Shown piece by piece: positions 1 through 5,146 of a DNA stretch of 5,388 nucleotides; within the stretch, counting starts at the first letter, position 1; each line of letters starts with the position of its first letter. Origin of the DNA: Candidatus Altarchaeales archaeon WOR_SM1_86-2 (GTDB lineage: Archaea; Altiarchaeota; Altiarchaeia; IMC4; MCBC01); the NCBI GenBank assembly GCA_001723855.1, contig MCBC01000109.1:1-5388 (forward strand), written 5' to 3'. A program made the translations under genes and the position numbers. Under the pieces are notes generated by a model. That model was not told where the DNA came from and did no database searches. It saw nothing but the letters and a program-made list of their open reading frames with translations.

Positions 1-228
1 ATTTATTCCATTATATGCAAACACAAATATAAATGATAATGTTCCTCTATAATATGAGTTATTTCAGATACCAACCAATATAGGATTTAGATTCTAAGAA
101 AATACGGGGGCATTCAAATCCCTGATTAAATGCTTTTTATTTACATCTGTCTAGTATACTAAAAAATATTCCTTGTGGGATCTGGACTTTTGATGTGGAT
201 TCCGGCCCGATGCTTATTCAGGATCGCG
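1..228. other. AT-rich intergenic region, no gene seen
   Basis: Stops are frequent in all frames on both strands and I recognise no coding homology. The stretch is AT-rich apart from a few GC-richer patches, around 105-121 and 200-228. It lies downstream of the small minus-strand gene ending at 229, so it may hold that gene's 3' untranslated region and terminator, but I see no clear stem-loop. A run at 106-122 recalls a tRNA T-arm but lacks the pairing a tRNA needs. Confidence 0.6.
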
Positions 229-438
229 CTATTTACTTTTCTTCTTACCTGTCTTCTTTTTCTTCTCGCCCTTTTTCTTCTCCTCGCCCTCTTTCTTCTC
301 CTCCTTCTTTTCCAGCTGCCCCTTTTCCTTCGCCAGCTCTTCCAGTACTTTCCTCCGCTCCTCCAAACCTTCCAATCTTTCTTTGAGCCTTTCCATACCG
401 ATATCCACCTTTTCGATCTCTTTCACATAGTCGGTCAT
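229..438 (-). CDS. Small Lys/Glu-rich coiled-coil hypothetical protein
   Basis: This 69-residue protein belongs to no family I can name. Residues 1-45 are a charged amphipathic helix likely to form a coiled coil (for example MERLKERLEGLEERRKVLEE at 15-34). Residues 43-69 are a nearly pure Lys/Glu/Gly tail ending in KKTGKKKSK. There is no signal peptide or membrane segment, so it is probably cytosolic; the basic tail could contact nucleic acid or ribosomes, which is inference only. The ATG at 438 is preceded by GTGAT (446-442), a plausible archaeal ribosome site, although the 3-base gap is short. It is divergent from the Sua5 gene across 44 bases. The opposite strand of this purine-rich gene gives hydrophobic Leu/Phe/Pro reading frames, which I take to be shadows. 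Reality of the gene is supported by its regular helix heptads and its sensible start. Confidence 0.6.
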   Translation of the reverse strand: MTDYVKEIEKVDIGMERLKERLEGLEERRKVLEELAKEKGQLEKKEEKKEGEEKKKGEKKKKTGKKKSK

Positions 439-482
439 TTTATCACAATATTAATTTATAATAAAGAGAATAAAAAAATAAA
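439..482. promoter_or_regulatory. Divergent promoter region, TATA-like box for Sua5 gene
   Basis: This 44-base AT-rich spacer separates two divergent genes. TTTATAATA at 455-463 is a good TATA-like element. Its centre is about 24 bases before the TTG at 483, the spacing expected for a leaderless archaeal transcript starting at or next to the start codon. On the minus strand, TATA-like bases overlap the same site, but they lie only about 18-21 bases from the start at 438. That is too close for a standard leadered message, so the promoter of that gene is less certain. Confidence 0.45.
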
Positions 483-1064
483 TTGGCAAATCAGATATTC
501 ATAAACCCTGAAAACCCCGAGGAAGAAAAAATTAAAATCGCTGCGGGAGTAATAAGGTCAAACGGTGTTATAATTTACCCTACAGATACCGTTTACGGGA
601 TCGGCTGCGATATATGCAGTGCGGAGGGAGTTGAAAGAATCTTCCGCATTAAACACCGCGGGGAAAAGCCTTTGTCAGTGGCGTTTTCCGATCTGGATAT
701 GCTCAGGAAATTTGTTGTTCTGCCCCCCGAACATGAGGAATTCATAAAAAAACACCTGGATGAGCCGTGCACCTTTATTGTTAAAAAAACAGGTAAAATC
801 CCGGATGCCGTAACAGCAGGTTTAGATGCCGTTGGGGTAAGGATCCCGGATCACCGGGTGGTCAAGGAGTTGATAAAAGCCTCTGGTGTGCCAATAATTA
901 CAACGAGTGCCAATATTTCCGGCAGGAAGGCGCCTAAGGCAGTGGATGAAATCGATGATGAAGTAAGAGAACTGGTTGATTTGATAGTTGACTCCGGTGT
1001 TTGCAGAATTGGCGTTCCGTCCAGGGTTATCGACCTCGCCACACATAAGGTTTTAAGAGTGTAG
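483..1064 (+). CDS. Threonylcarbamoyl-AMP synthase (Sua5/YrdC/YwlC family)
   Basis: This 193-residue protein is a single YrdC domain. The family makes L-threonylcarbamoyladenylate from Thr, bicarbonate and ATP; the KEOPS complex then transfers the threonylcarbamoyl group to A37 of ANN-decoding tRNAs (t6A), in the cytosol. Visible family motifs are YPTDTVYGIGCD (32-43), the basic KHRGEKPLS segment (57-65) that binds nucleotide and bicarbonate/Thr, VGVRIPDH (117-124), TTSANISG (140-147) and PSRVIDL (179-185). There is no C-terminal Sua5 domain, so this is the short TsaC/YrdC-like form. The start is TTG at 483: an in-frame TAA at 471-473 rules out an upstream start, and the TATA-like box 24 bases upstream fits a leaderless message. 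The presenilin-like gene follows 31 bases downstream on the same strand and could be co-transcribed. Confidence 0.93.
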   Translation: MANQIFINPENPEEEKIKIAAGVIRSNGVIIYPTDTVYGIGCDICSAEGVERIFRIKHRGEKPLSVAFSDLDMLRKFVVLPPEHEEFIKKHLDEPCTFIVKKTGKIPDAVTAGLDAVGVRIPDHRVVKELIKASGVPIITTSANISGRKAPKAVDEIDDEVRELVDLIVDSGVCRIGVPSRVIDLATHKVLRV

Positions 1065-1095
1065 TTTTATTGATAATCGTCCAATATATAATACA

Positions 1096-2004
1096 ATGAG
1101 ATACCTTTATTCATTTTTGATCATCGGGCTAGTATATTCATCGGTTGTGGGGATCGGGATTTTTGTTGGGACGGATATGATCCATCTGATGTATGAAACA
1201 GGAGAGATCGCACCGATGTTTGAAGAACCGGAAAGCCTGACATCATCTGCCCAGATGTTTATATATGTAGTGCTTATAACCGCCCTGTTGTTATTCCTCA
1301 TAAAGTATAAACTTGATATTGTCATAAAACTTATGCTCGTAATGGCAATGCTGGTTGGAATGGTCATTACATTCCGGACTTTCTTTGGGATCTATTTTGA
1401 GTTGATCCCGGCGATACTCATTGCTTTGATCCCGGCAGTATGTCTTTTGATACTAAACCTTTGGAGAAAAAGTATATTGATAAGGAATCTTGTATTGGTA
1501 TTTGCAATCTCGGGGGTTGGGGCAATTTTAGGGGCATCTTTGGGCATCATACCTGCACTCTGTATTTTGATTATATTCTCTGCCTATGACATCATAGCGG
1601 TCTTTGGGACAAAACATATGATAACTTTAGCTGATGCACTTCAGCCGAAACCCAAACAGTCCACACCAAAGGGAACAGAACACGCGACAACTCAATCGGC
1701 TGAGGATAGTGAAGGGGGAATTCCATTTATGTTCACCCTCCCATTCGGGGATCATGATATTGAACTCGGGACCGGTGATTTCGCGATACCCTGTATGTTC
1801 GCGGTCTCTGTGCTGAGAGATGCTCGTCTTATGGAATACCCCTCACCGGAATTACACGCGATTGTTACGGCAATCGGGGGTTTAGTCGGGGTGATGGCGT
1901 TATTCATCTATATAATGAAAAAGGAACATGTTGCATTACCTGCTTTGCCTCCAATCTCCGCCGGATTGATATTGGGTCTTGGATTGAGTTTGCTGATACT
2001 TTGA
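1096..2004 (+). CDS. Presenilin-like GxGD intramembrane aspartyl protease (archaeal PSH type)
   Basis: This 302-residue polytopic membrane protein has the complete presenilin/signal-peptide-peptidase signature (peptidase family A22). It shows SAYD in TM6 with catalytic Asp165, LGTGDF (224-229) in TM7 with catalytic Asp228, and PALPPI (282-287), the PAL motif, near TM9. About nine hydrophobic segments are visible, at roughly 5-25, 53-69, 74-93, 100-121, 129-150, 151-171, 222-241, 253-274 and 286-301. A hydrophilic loop at about 176-215 separates TM6 from TM7, where presenilins have their variable cytosolic loop. It should cleave substrates within the membrane; no substrate can be inferred here. 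The ATG at 1096 lies 31 bases after the Sua5 stop. A weak TATA-like TTTTATTG (1065-1072) is about 27 bases upstream, so either a leaderless message of its own or readthrough is possible. It ends 4 bases from the convergent NAC gene. Confidence 0.93.
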   Translation: MRYLYSFLIIGLVYSSVVGIGIFVGTDMIHLMYETGEIAPMFEEPESLTSSAQMFIYVVLITALLLFLIKYKLDIVIKLMLVMAMLVGMVITFRTFFGIYFELIPAILIALIPAVCLLILNLWRKSILIRNLVLVFAISGVGAILGASLGIIPALCILIIFSAYDIIAVFGTKHMITLADALQPKPKQSTPKGTEHATTQSAEDSEGGIPFMFTLPFGDHDIELGTGDFAIPCMFAVSVLRDARLMEYPSPELHAIVTAIGGLVGVMALFIYIMKKEHVALPALPPISAGLILGLGLSLLIL

Positions 2005-2008
2005 AACA

Positions 2009-2362
2009 TTACCCCTTCAATCTCATAATTGCTTCCGCTAGATCACCGTTTGCTTCCTCTAATGCCTTTCTCGCGTCCTCGCTGCTCACACCCGCCTGCT
2101 GGGCCACCATCTCCACATCCTCTTCATTTATCTCAACTGCCGCCTCCCCCCCCTCCTCAACCTCTTTTTCGCTTACATCTCCCGTGATCTGGAAGGTCTC
2201 CTTCCCCTGCATGGATATCTTTGCAACTTGAGGATTTTCGATGACTATCTCCCTGTTCATCCCCCTGATGATAACAACATCTGCGTCAATTTCATCCATT
2301 TTCATACCCATCCGCTTCATCATCTGCTTCATCTGCTTCGGGTTCACTCCGCCTGGAAACAT
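2009..2362 (-). CDS. nac: Archaeal nascent polypeptide-associated complex protein (NAC)
   Basis: This 117-residue protein is of normal length for archaeal NAC, the homologue of eukaryotic alpha-NAC that works as a homodimer. It is expected to bind ribosomes near the exit tunnel and contact emerging nascent chains. The N-terminus (MFPGGVNPKQMKQMMKRMGM) and the following NAC beta-barrel (about 16-61, including VVIIRGMNREIVIENPQVAK and the ETFQITG strand) are typical. An acidic linker (62-78) leads to a UBA domain (79-117, SSEDARKALEEANGDLAEAI). The start at 2362 gives the conserved MFPGG opening. Its stop converges on the presenilin-like gene. Upstream it faces the orphan copy of the BatA/VWA 5' end, 41 bases away, which suggests that NAC and the BatA/VWA gene were once direct divergent neighbours. 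Confidence 0.96.
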   Translation of the reverse strand: MFPGGVNPKQMKQMMKRMGMKMDEIDADVVIIRGMNREIVIENPQVAKISMQGKETFQITGDVSEKEVEEGGEAAVEINEEDVEMVAQQAGVSSEDARKALEEANGDLAEAIMRLKG

Positions 2363-2403
2363 TTTCTTAATTTAATTATTTAAGATTAATAATAAAAATA
2401 ACC
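2363..2403. promoter_or_regulatory. AT-rich NAC upstream region, probable NAC promoter
   Basis: This 41-base spacer is almost entirely A/T. On the minus strand, TTTATTATTAAT (2396-2385) is centred about 29 bases before the NAC ATG, which would fit a leaderless or near-leaderless NAC message. The plus-strand part TAAGATTAATAA (2381-2392) resembles TTTAAGATTTAATAA (3151-3165) upstream of the intact BatA/VWA gene, with small indels. The duplication therefore probably includes some promoter DNA as well as the gene's first codons. Confidence 0.4.
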
Positions 2404-2463
2404 ATGCAAATCTTAAACATCCTGTCGAACTTTACAAACCCTGAAGCGCTCCGGGCACCGGCA
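2404..2463 (+). repeat. Direct repeat copy A: duplicated 5' end of the BatA/VWA gene
   Basis: These 60 bases match 3176-3235 at 57 positions. The first 48 match without a break, and the three differences (positions 49, 55 and 61 of the alignment, the last just at its edge) are all transitions. The similarity stops abruptly near 2463. This copy is separated from the intact gene by 772 bases (offset between the two ATGs). Codon 17, Trp in the intact gene, is Arg here, and codon 19 is Pro instead of Ser, as expected of an unconstrained remnant. Confidence 0.95.
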
Positions 2464-2532
2464 GTGCTGACAATATCCCGGGCATATGCAAAAATGTTGG
2501 GGTCTTGCGTTTATCATCAAAACATACTTTAA
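2404..2532 (+). pseudogene. Orphan 5' fragment of BatA/VWA gene, fused to unrelated sequence
   Basis: Reading from the duplicated ATG gives 42 codons: about 20 BatA-like residues opening MQILNILSNFTNPEAL, then about 22 unrelated residues antisense to the retropepsin gene, then TAA at 2530-2532. The first membrane helix of the true protein is lost at the breakpoint, so the product could not do the BatA/VWA job. If its copied promoter is active it would transcribe antisense to the 3' end of the protease gene. I treat it as a remnant, not a functional gene. Confidence 0.75.
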
Positions 2533-2875
2533 ACTTCTCAAAGACCGATTTTCTGCCGAGCAGATATGGAACATCATCCGTTAATGCGCAGGCTATTTTG
2601 GCATTAAAACCGTGGTCTTGAATGATGAGCGTTGCGGATTTTATTACATACGGAACCATTCCGCCGCCGACACCATCGGCCACATCAACCTCCTCTTTCT
2701 TTAAGGGCTCAAGCAATTCTAAATACTCCGCAGCGGTCTTTGGAATCGGTGTTGTGTCTGCTCCGGAGTCCACAAAAAAATATGCCCTTATATCCTTATT
2801 CTTATTTTTGATACCAACCCCCGCTGTTGGCATTCCATTCTCGTCATACTCAAACTCTATTACTGTCATTGCCAT
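2432..2875 (-). CDS. Retropepsin-like (clan AA) aspartic protease
   Basis: This 147-residue protein has one aspartic-protease lobe, so it should act as a homodimer, as retropepsins do. Residues 34-40 (FVDSGAD, catalytic Asp36) are the active-site motif in its DSGA form, followed by TTPIPKTAAEYL. VADGVGGGMVPYV (65-77) lies where the flap region is expected. YLLGRKSVFEKFKVCFDD (104-121) is the conserved (I/L)LGR segment and final strand of archaeal single-lobe members. I would expect the family to end near residue 128; the last about 19 residues look extra, and codons 139-147 plus the stop are antisense to the duplicated BatA DNA. The start ATG at 2875 is followed by another at codon 3 (2869). 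It overlaps the upstream DUF5678-like gene by 26 bases, which suggests translational coupling. There is no signal peptide, so it is probably cytosolic. Substrate unknown. Confidence 0.85.
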   Translation of the reverse strand: MAMTVIEFEYDENGMPTAGVGIKNKNKDIRAYFFVDSGADTTPIPKTAAEYLELLEPLKKEEVDVADGVGGGMVPYVIKSATLIIQDHGFNAKIACALTDDVPYLLGRKSVFEKFKVCFDDKRKTPTFLHMPGILSALPVPGALQGL

Positions 2876-3084
2876 CTATTCCGTAAAAGACCGTCCTCTT
2901 CCGAGGGATAAAACCCACTAATGGAATCTTTACATATTTTTCTTTTCCTTTCTCAAACACCTCTTTGAAAGTATCTCCAACCGCAACAACCTCATTACCA
3001 ACAACGGCTATGTGCTTGCCTGCATTTCCTCAATTCCCTTGCATGGGTTGCGAACCATCTAAACTCTTTGCTGTTATTTTTCAT
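2850..3084 (-). pseudogene. DUF5678-like small protein gene with an internal frameshift
   Basis: Starting at ATG 3084, the frame reads MKNNSKEFRWFATHARELRK down to base 3025. The next homologous codons, AGKHIAVVGNEVVAVGD and on through IPLVGFIPRK, lie in another frame beginning at 3023, and end at TGA 2852-2850 inside the protease start. One base (3024) is left where a Tyr-like codon would be expected, which fits a 2-base deletion. Without the shift the first frame stops at 2997-2995 after 29 residues. The second frame has an in-frame TGA just upstream and no good start of its own. The GK(H/W)IAVVG(N/D)EVVA...F(K)EVxE pattern is that of DUF5678, short archaeal proteins of unknown function. 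A restored gene would be about 78 residues. It could be a recent pseudogene, a sequencing error, or a programmed shift. Confidence 0.75.
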
Positions 3085-3114
3085 TATTCATTCAAAATTT
3101 TACAATTATTGGTG

Positions 3115-3122
3115 TCCCCTCC
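3115..3122 (-). promoter_or_regulatory. Shine-Dalgarno-like GGAGGGGA upstream of the DUF5678-like gene
   Basis: On the minus strand GGAGGGGA stands out in an AT-rich spacer. It is a strong match to an anti-16S site but lies about 30 bases before the chosen ATG at 3084, too far for normal initiation. The nearer in-frame TTG (3105-3103) is followed at once by TAA. It may be a relic of an altered leader, or chance. A TATA-like TTTTTATG lies just upstream on this strand (about 3132-3125). Confidence 0.25.
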
Positions 3123-3136
3123 AAACATAAAAAGTT

Positions 3137-3175
3137 TTGAATTATTATTCTTTAAGATTTAATAACAAACAAAAT
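3137..3175 (+). promoter_or_regulatory. Probable promoter of the intact BatA/VWA gene
   Basis: This AT-rich 39-base stretch precedes the ATG at 3176. ATTATTATTC (3141-3150) is centred about 30 bases upstream and TTTAAGATTTAATAA (3151-3165) about 18 bases upstream. The first is better placed for a leaderless start, the second is the part echoed upstream of repeat copy A. No Shine-Dalgarno sequence is visible, so a short or absent leader is likely. A TTG at 3137 would extend the protein by 13 residues, but these are encoded by promoter-like DNA. Confidence 0.35.
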
Positions 3176-3235
3176 ATGCAAATCTTAAACATCCTGTCGA
3201 ACTTTACAAACCCTGAAGCGCTCTGGGCATCGGCA
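3176..3235 (+). repeat. Direct repeat copy B: 5' end of the intact BatA/VWA gene
   Basis: This is the partner of the repeat at 2404-2463, 57 of 60 bases identical. Here it leads into the full-length gene and keeps the hydrophobic first membrane helix and the FTNPEALWA motif expected of BatA N-termini. It is therefore the original copy, and the one at 2404 the derived fragment. Confidence 0.95.
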
Positions 3236-5104
3236 ATCATATTGATAGTCATTTTGCTCTATCTTTTGCGGCCCAAACCAAGGGACTTGAAAATCCCGTC
3301 GATTATGTTTATTATGGACATGGAGAAAAAATCAAGACTCAGATCTTTTCTTCGCAGGATAGTTAGAGACCCTTTGCTGTTGATTCAACTCCTTATTATC
3401 GCTCTTTTGATATTTGCGGCTGCAAATCCCTTCTTTATTACATGGGCAGAAAAGACAGTTAAGGAGGATGCGGCTTTAGTGATAGATGGTTCAGCCAGCA
3501 TGCAGGCCAGAGACATAGGCGGCAAAAGCAGGTTCTCAAGGGCAATGGAAATTTCCAGGGAAATCGTCGAAAAAACAGAGGGAAACATAGATATAATATT
3601 AGCTGAAAATGTTCCCGTCGTTGTTCTTAGAAACGGCTCTAAAACCGAGGCATTAAGCATTTTGAATGAAATGGAGTGTAAATCAACCCCTACGGACATT
3701 GGTTCAGCAATCTTGCTTGCTAAAGATTTACCCGGGGGCAATAGAAGTAAAAAAATATATGTGCTGAGTGATTTTTCTAATTCCCGGTCTGATCCCCTGA
3801 CAGCCCGCCAAATGGCATTTAATGAGGGGATTGACGTAGAGTTTATAGAGATACATGGGGGAAGCGATGATAACGTGGGTGTGATCAACTTAGGAATCGC
3901 AACCAACCACACTTTTTTTAATGTTAAAAACTATAATAATAAAAGCATGGAGGTGGGGGTAAAGGTTCTCATAGACAATGTCCGGATTTATTCTGCAAGC
4001 AGGGAGATAAAAGCGAATTCTTATGAGTCTTTTTCCGTAAGATTTGATCGCGATTTATATAGAGAGTCCATACTGGAGGTTATCGTTTCATCTCCCGATG
4101 ATGTCCTTGAGGTGGACAATGCAGCATATGGAGTAATTCCGGCAACAAAAAAGCATCGTGTGCTTCTTATTTCAGAAAAAGAAAGAAATAGATACCTGGA
4201 ATATGCTCTAACATCCTCTCAGCATACTGAATTGGAAAGAGCAGATCCTCCGATAATTCCGTCATTCAATAACTTTGATATCATAATTTTAGGGGTGGTG
4301 GATAAAACACTGCTCCCGGGAGATTCCGAAAAACTCAGATCGCGTGTCCAGGAAGGCGGTAGTTTGATTGTTATGGCATCTGAAGCGCTGACGGAGTTTA
4401 ACAACAATAAAGATTTCAACGAGCTGATGCCCGTGACTCCGTTATACTTCCCAAAGAGAAATGACAGCCAGGGTATTGATGTTATTTACGAACATGAGAT
4501 TTTAAAGGATGTGGATTTTGAAGATGTAATTGTAAGCAAATACTATTATGCCACAGCAAACAAAGGATCGGCGGTTATAGCAGAAGTAAATGACCAACCG
4601 TTCATAGCATATAAGGACTATGGGGGTGGAAAAGTTGTATTTGTGGGGGCCAATGATAATGCAGATTGGAGCGATTTTCATCTTAAACCGTCTTTTCCGA
4701 TATTTTATATGCGGGTGGTTAAGTGGTTATCGGGGGGGGAAGGCAAAACGGATATTTATAATTTCGATGCCGGAAGTTCTTTACTTGGTGCCGAATCCGA
4801 TATTTCTGTAGTGGCACCGTCCGAAAAACGGATATCTGCAAAAAGCATACTCCTGGACGAGATCGGAATTTATAGGATCACTGGGGAAGATAAGCGTATT
4901 GGAGTGAGCCTGAACAATGAAAAAGAATCAGATATTGGCGCTGAGATAGAGATGGCGAAAGTAGAGGCAATTCAGGAAGGGGACTTTACGGGTGAAAATG
5001 AGAAGATTGATGTTAAAAATGAGCTATATGCGCTTCTTTTGATTTTTGCATCCATTTTTATTTTCTTAGAGTTAATTTATCTTAGGGGAAGGGGGCAGAT
5101 TTGA
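3176..5104 (+). CDS. BatA-like membrane protein with von Willebrand factor A domain
   Basis: From ATG 3176 the protein has 642 residues. The N-terminus (FTNPEALWASAIILIVILLYLL... then PSIMFI at 41-46) is the BatA/aerotolerance-regulator N-terminal region with TM1 at about 16-31. TM2 is at about 66-86. A VWA domain follows (about 97-235) with an intact-looking metal-ion site: DGSAS (104-108), Thr173-Asp174 in TPTDIGSA, and SDFS (198-201). A beta-rich stretch (about 236-320) precedes a glutamine-amidotransferase-like fold (about 326-520, with RVLLIS, GGSLIVMAS and DYGGGKVVFVG). A last TM lies at about 617-636, with a short basic end. Bacterial and archaeal relatives sit in the envelope, often beside MoxR and DUF58 genes; metal-dependent protein binding is the expected role, exact function unknown. 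I prefer 3176 to a TTG 13 codons upstream because both repeat copies share homology from this ATG. A small membrane-protein gene follows after 42 bases. Confidence 0.88.
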   Translation: MQILNILSNFTNPEALWASAIILIVILLYLLRPKPRDLKIPSIMFIMDMEKKSRLRSFLRRIVRDPLLLIQLLIIALLIFAAANPFFITWAEKTVKEDAALVIDGSASMQARDIGGKSRFSRAMEISREIVEKTEGNIDIILAENVPVVVLRNGSKTEALSILNEMECKSTPTDIGSAILLAKDLPGGNRSKKIYVLSDFSNSRSDPLTARQMAFNEGIDVEFIEIHGGSDDNVGVINLGIATNHTFFNVKNYNNKSMEVGVKVLIDNVRIYSASREIKANSYESFSVRFDRDLYRESILEVIVSSPDDVLEVDNAAYGVIPATKKHRVLLISEKERNRYLEYALTSSQHTELERADPPIIPSFNNFDIIILGVVDKTLLPGDSEKLRSRVQEGGSLIVMASEALTEFNNNKDFNELMPVTPLYFPKRNDSQGIDVIYEHEILKDVDFEDVIVSKYYYATANKGSAVIAEVNDQPFIAYKDYGGGKVVFVGANDNADWSDFHLKPSFPIFYMRVVKWLSGGEGKTDIYNFDAGSSLLGAESDISVVAPSEKRISAKSILLDEIGIYRITGEDKRIGVSLNNEKESDIGAEIEMAKVEAIQEGDFTGENEKIDVKNELYALLLIFASIFIFLELIYLRGRGQI

Positions 5105-5146
5105 ATTTTTATTTCATTTTTATTCAATTATTAAAAAATAGATATA

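Noticed and set aside
100..125. T-arm-like run (GGGGGCATTCAAATCCCTG) suggesting a tRNA end or att site
   Set aside because: The five-base stem flanking a seven-base loop does not pair, no acceptor, D or anticodon arm can be folded around it, and there is no CCA end or duplicated copy in the window.
175..504. Plus-strand hydrophobic Leu/Phe-rich reading frames across the small Lys/Glu-rich gene
   Set aside because: They are the complement of Lys/Glu codons on the purine-rich strand, overlap each other in different frames, and run into the Sua5 promoter and start.
2464..3128. Possible terminal inverted repeats of the inserted cassette (ATGTTGGGGTC near 2490-2505 against ATGTTTGGAGGGGACACC on the minus strand near 3128-3111)
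   Set aside because: The similarity needs several gaps, is short, and neither element is at the repeat boundary, so it does not support a transposon end.
2622..3162. Plus-strand frames at 2622-2921 and 2965-3162
   Set aside because: They are shadows opposite the retropepsin and DUF5678-like genes, whose minus-strand translations show family motifs.
3137..3175. TTG start giving a 655-residue BatA/VWA protein
   Set aside because: The extra 13 codons lie in AT-rich promoter-like DNA, whereas ATG 3176 begins the BatA-like N-terminus and is the first base of the unbroken match between the two repeat copies.
3385..3912. Minus-strand 175-codon frame within the BatA/VWA gene, and a shorter one at 4219-4419
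   Set aside because: The plus strand encodes a clear VWA domain with metal-ion site here; the minus-strand frames show only compositional Ser/Ile/Leu bias and no domain.
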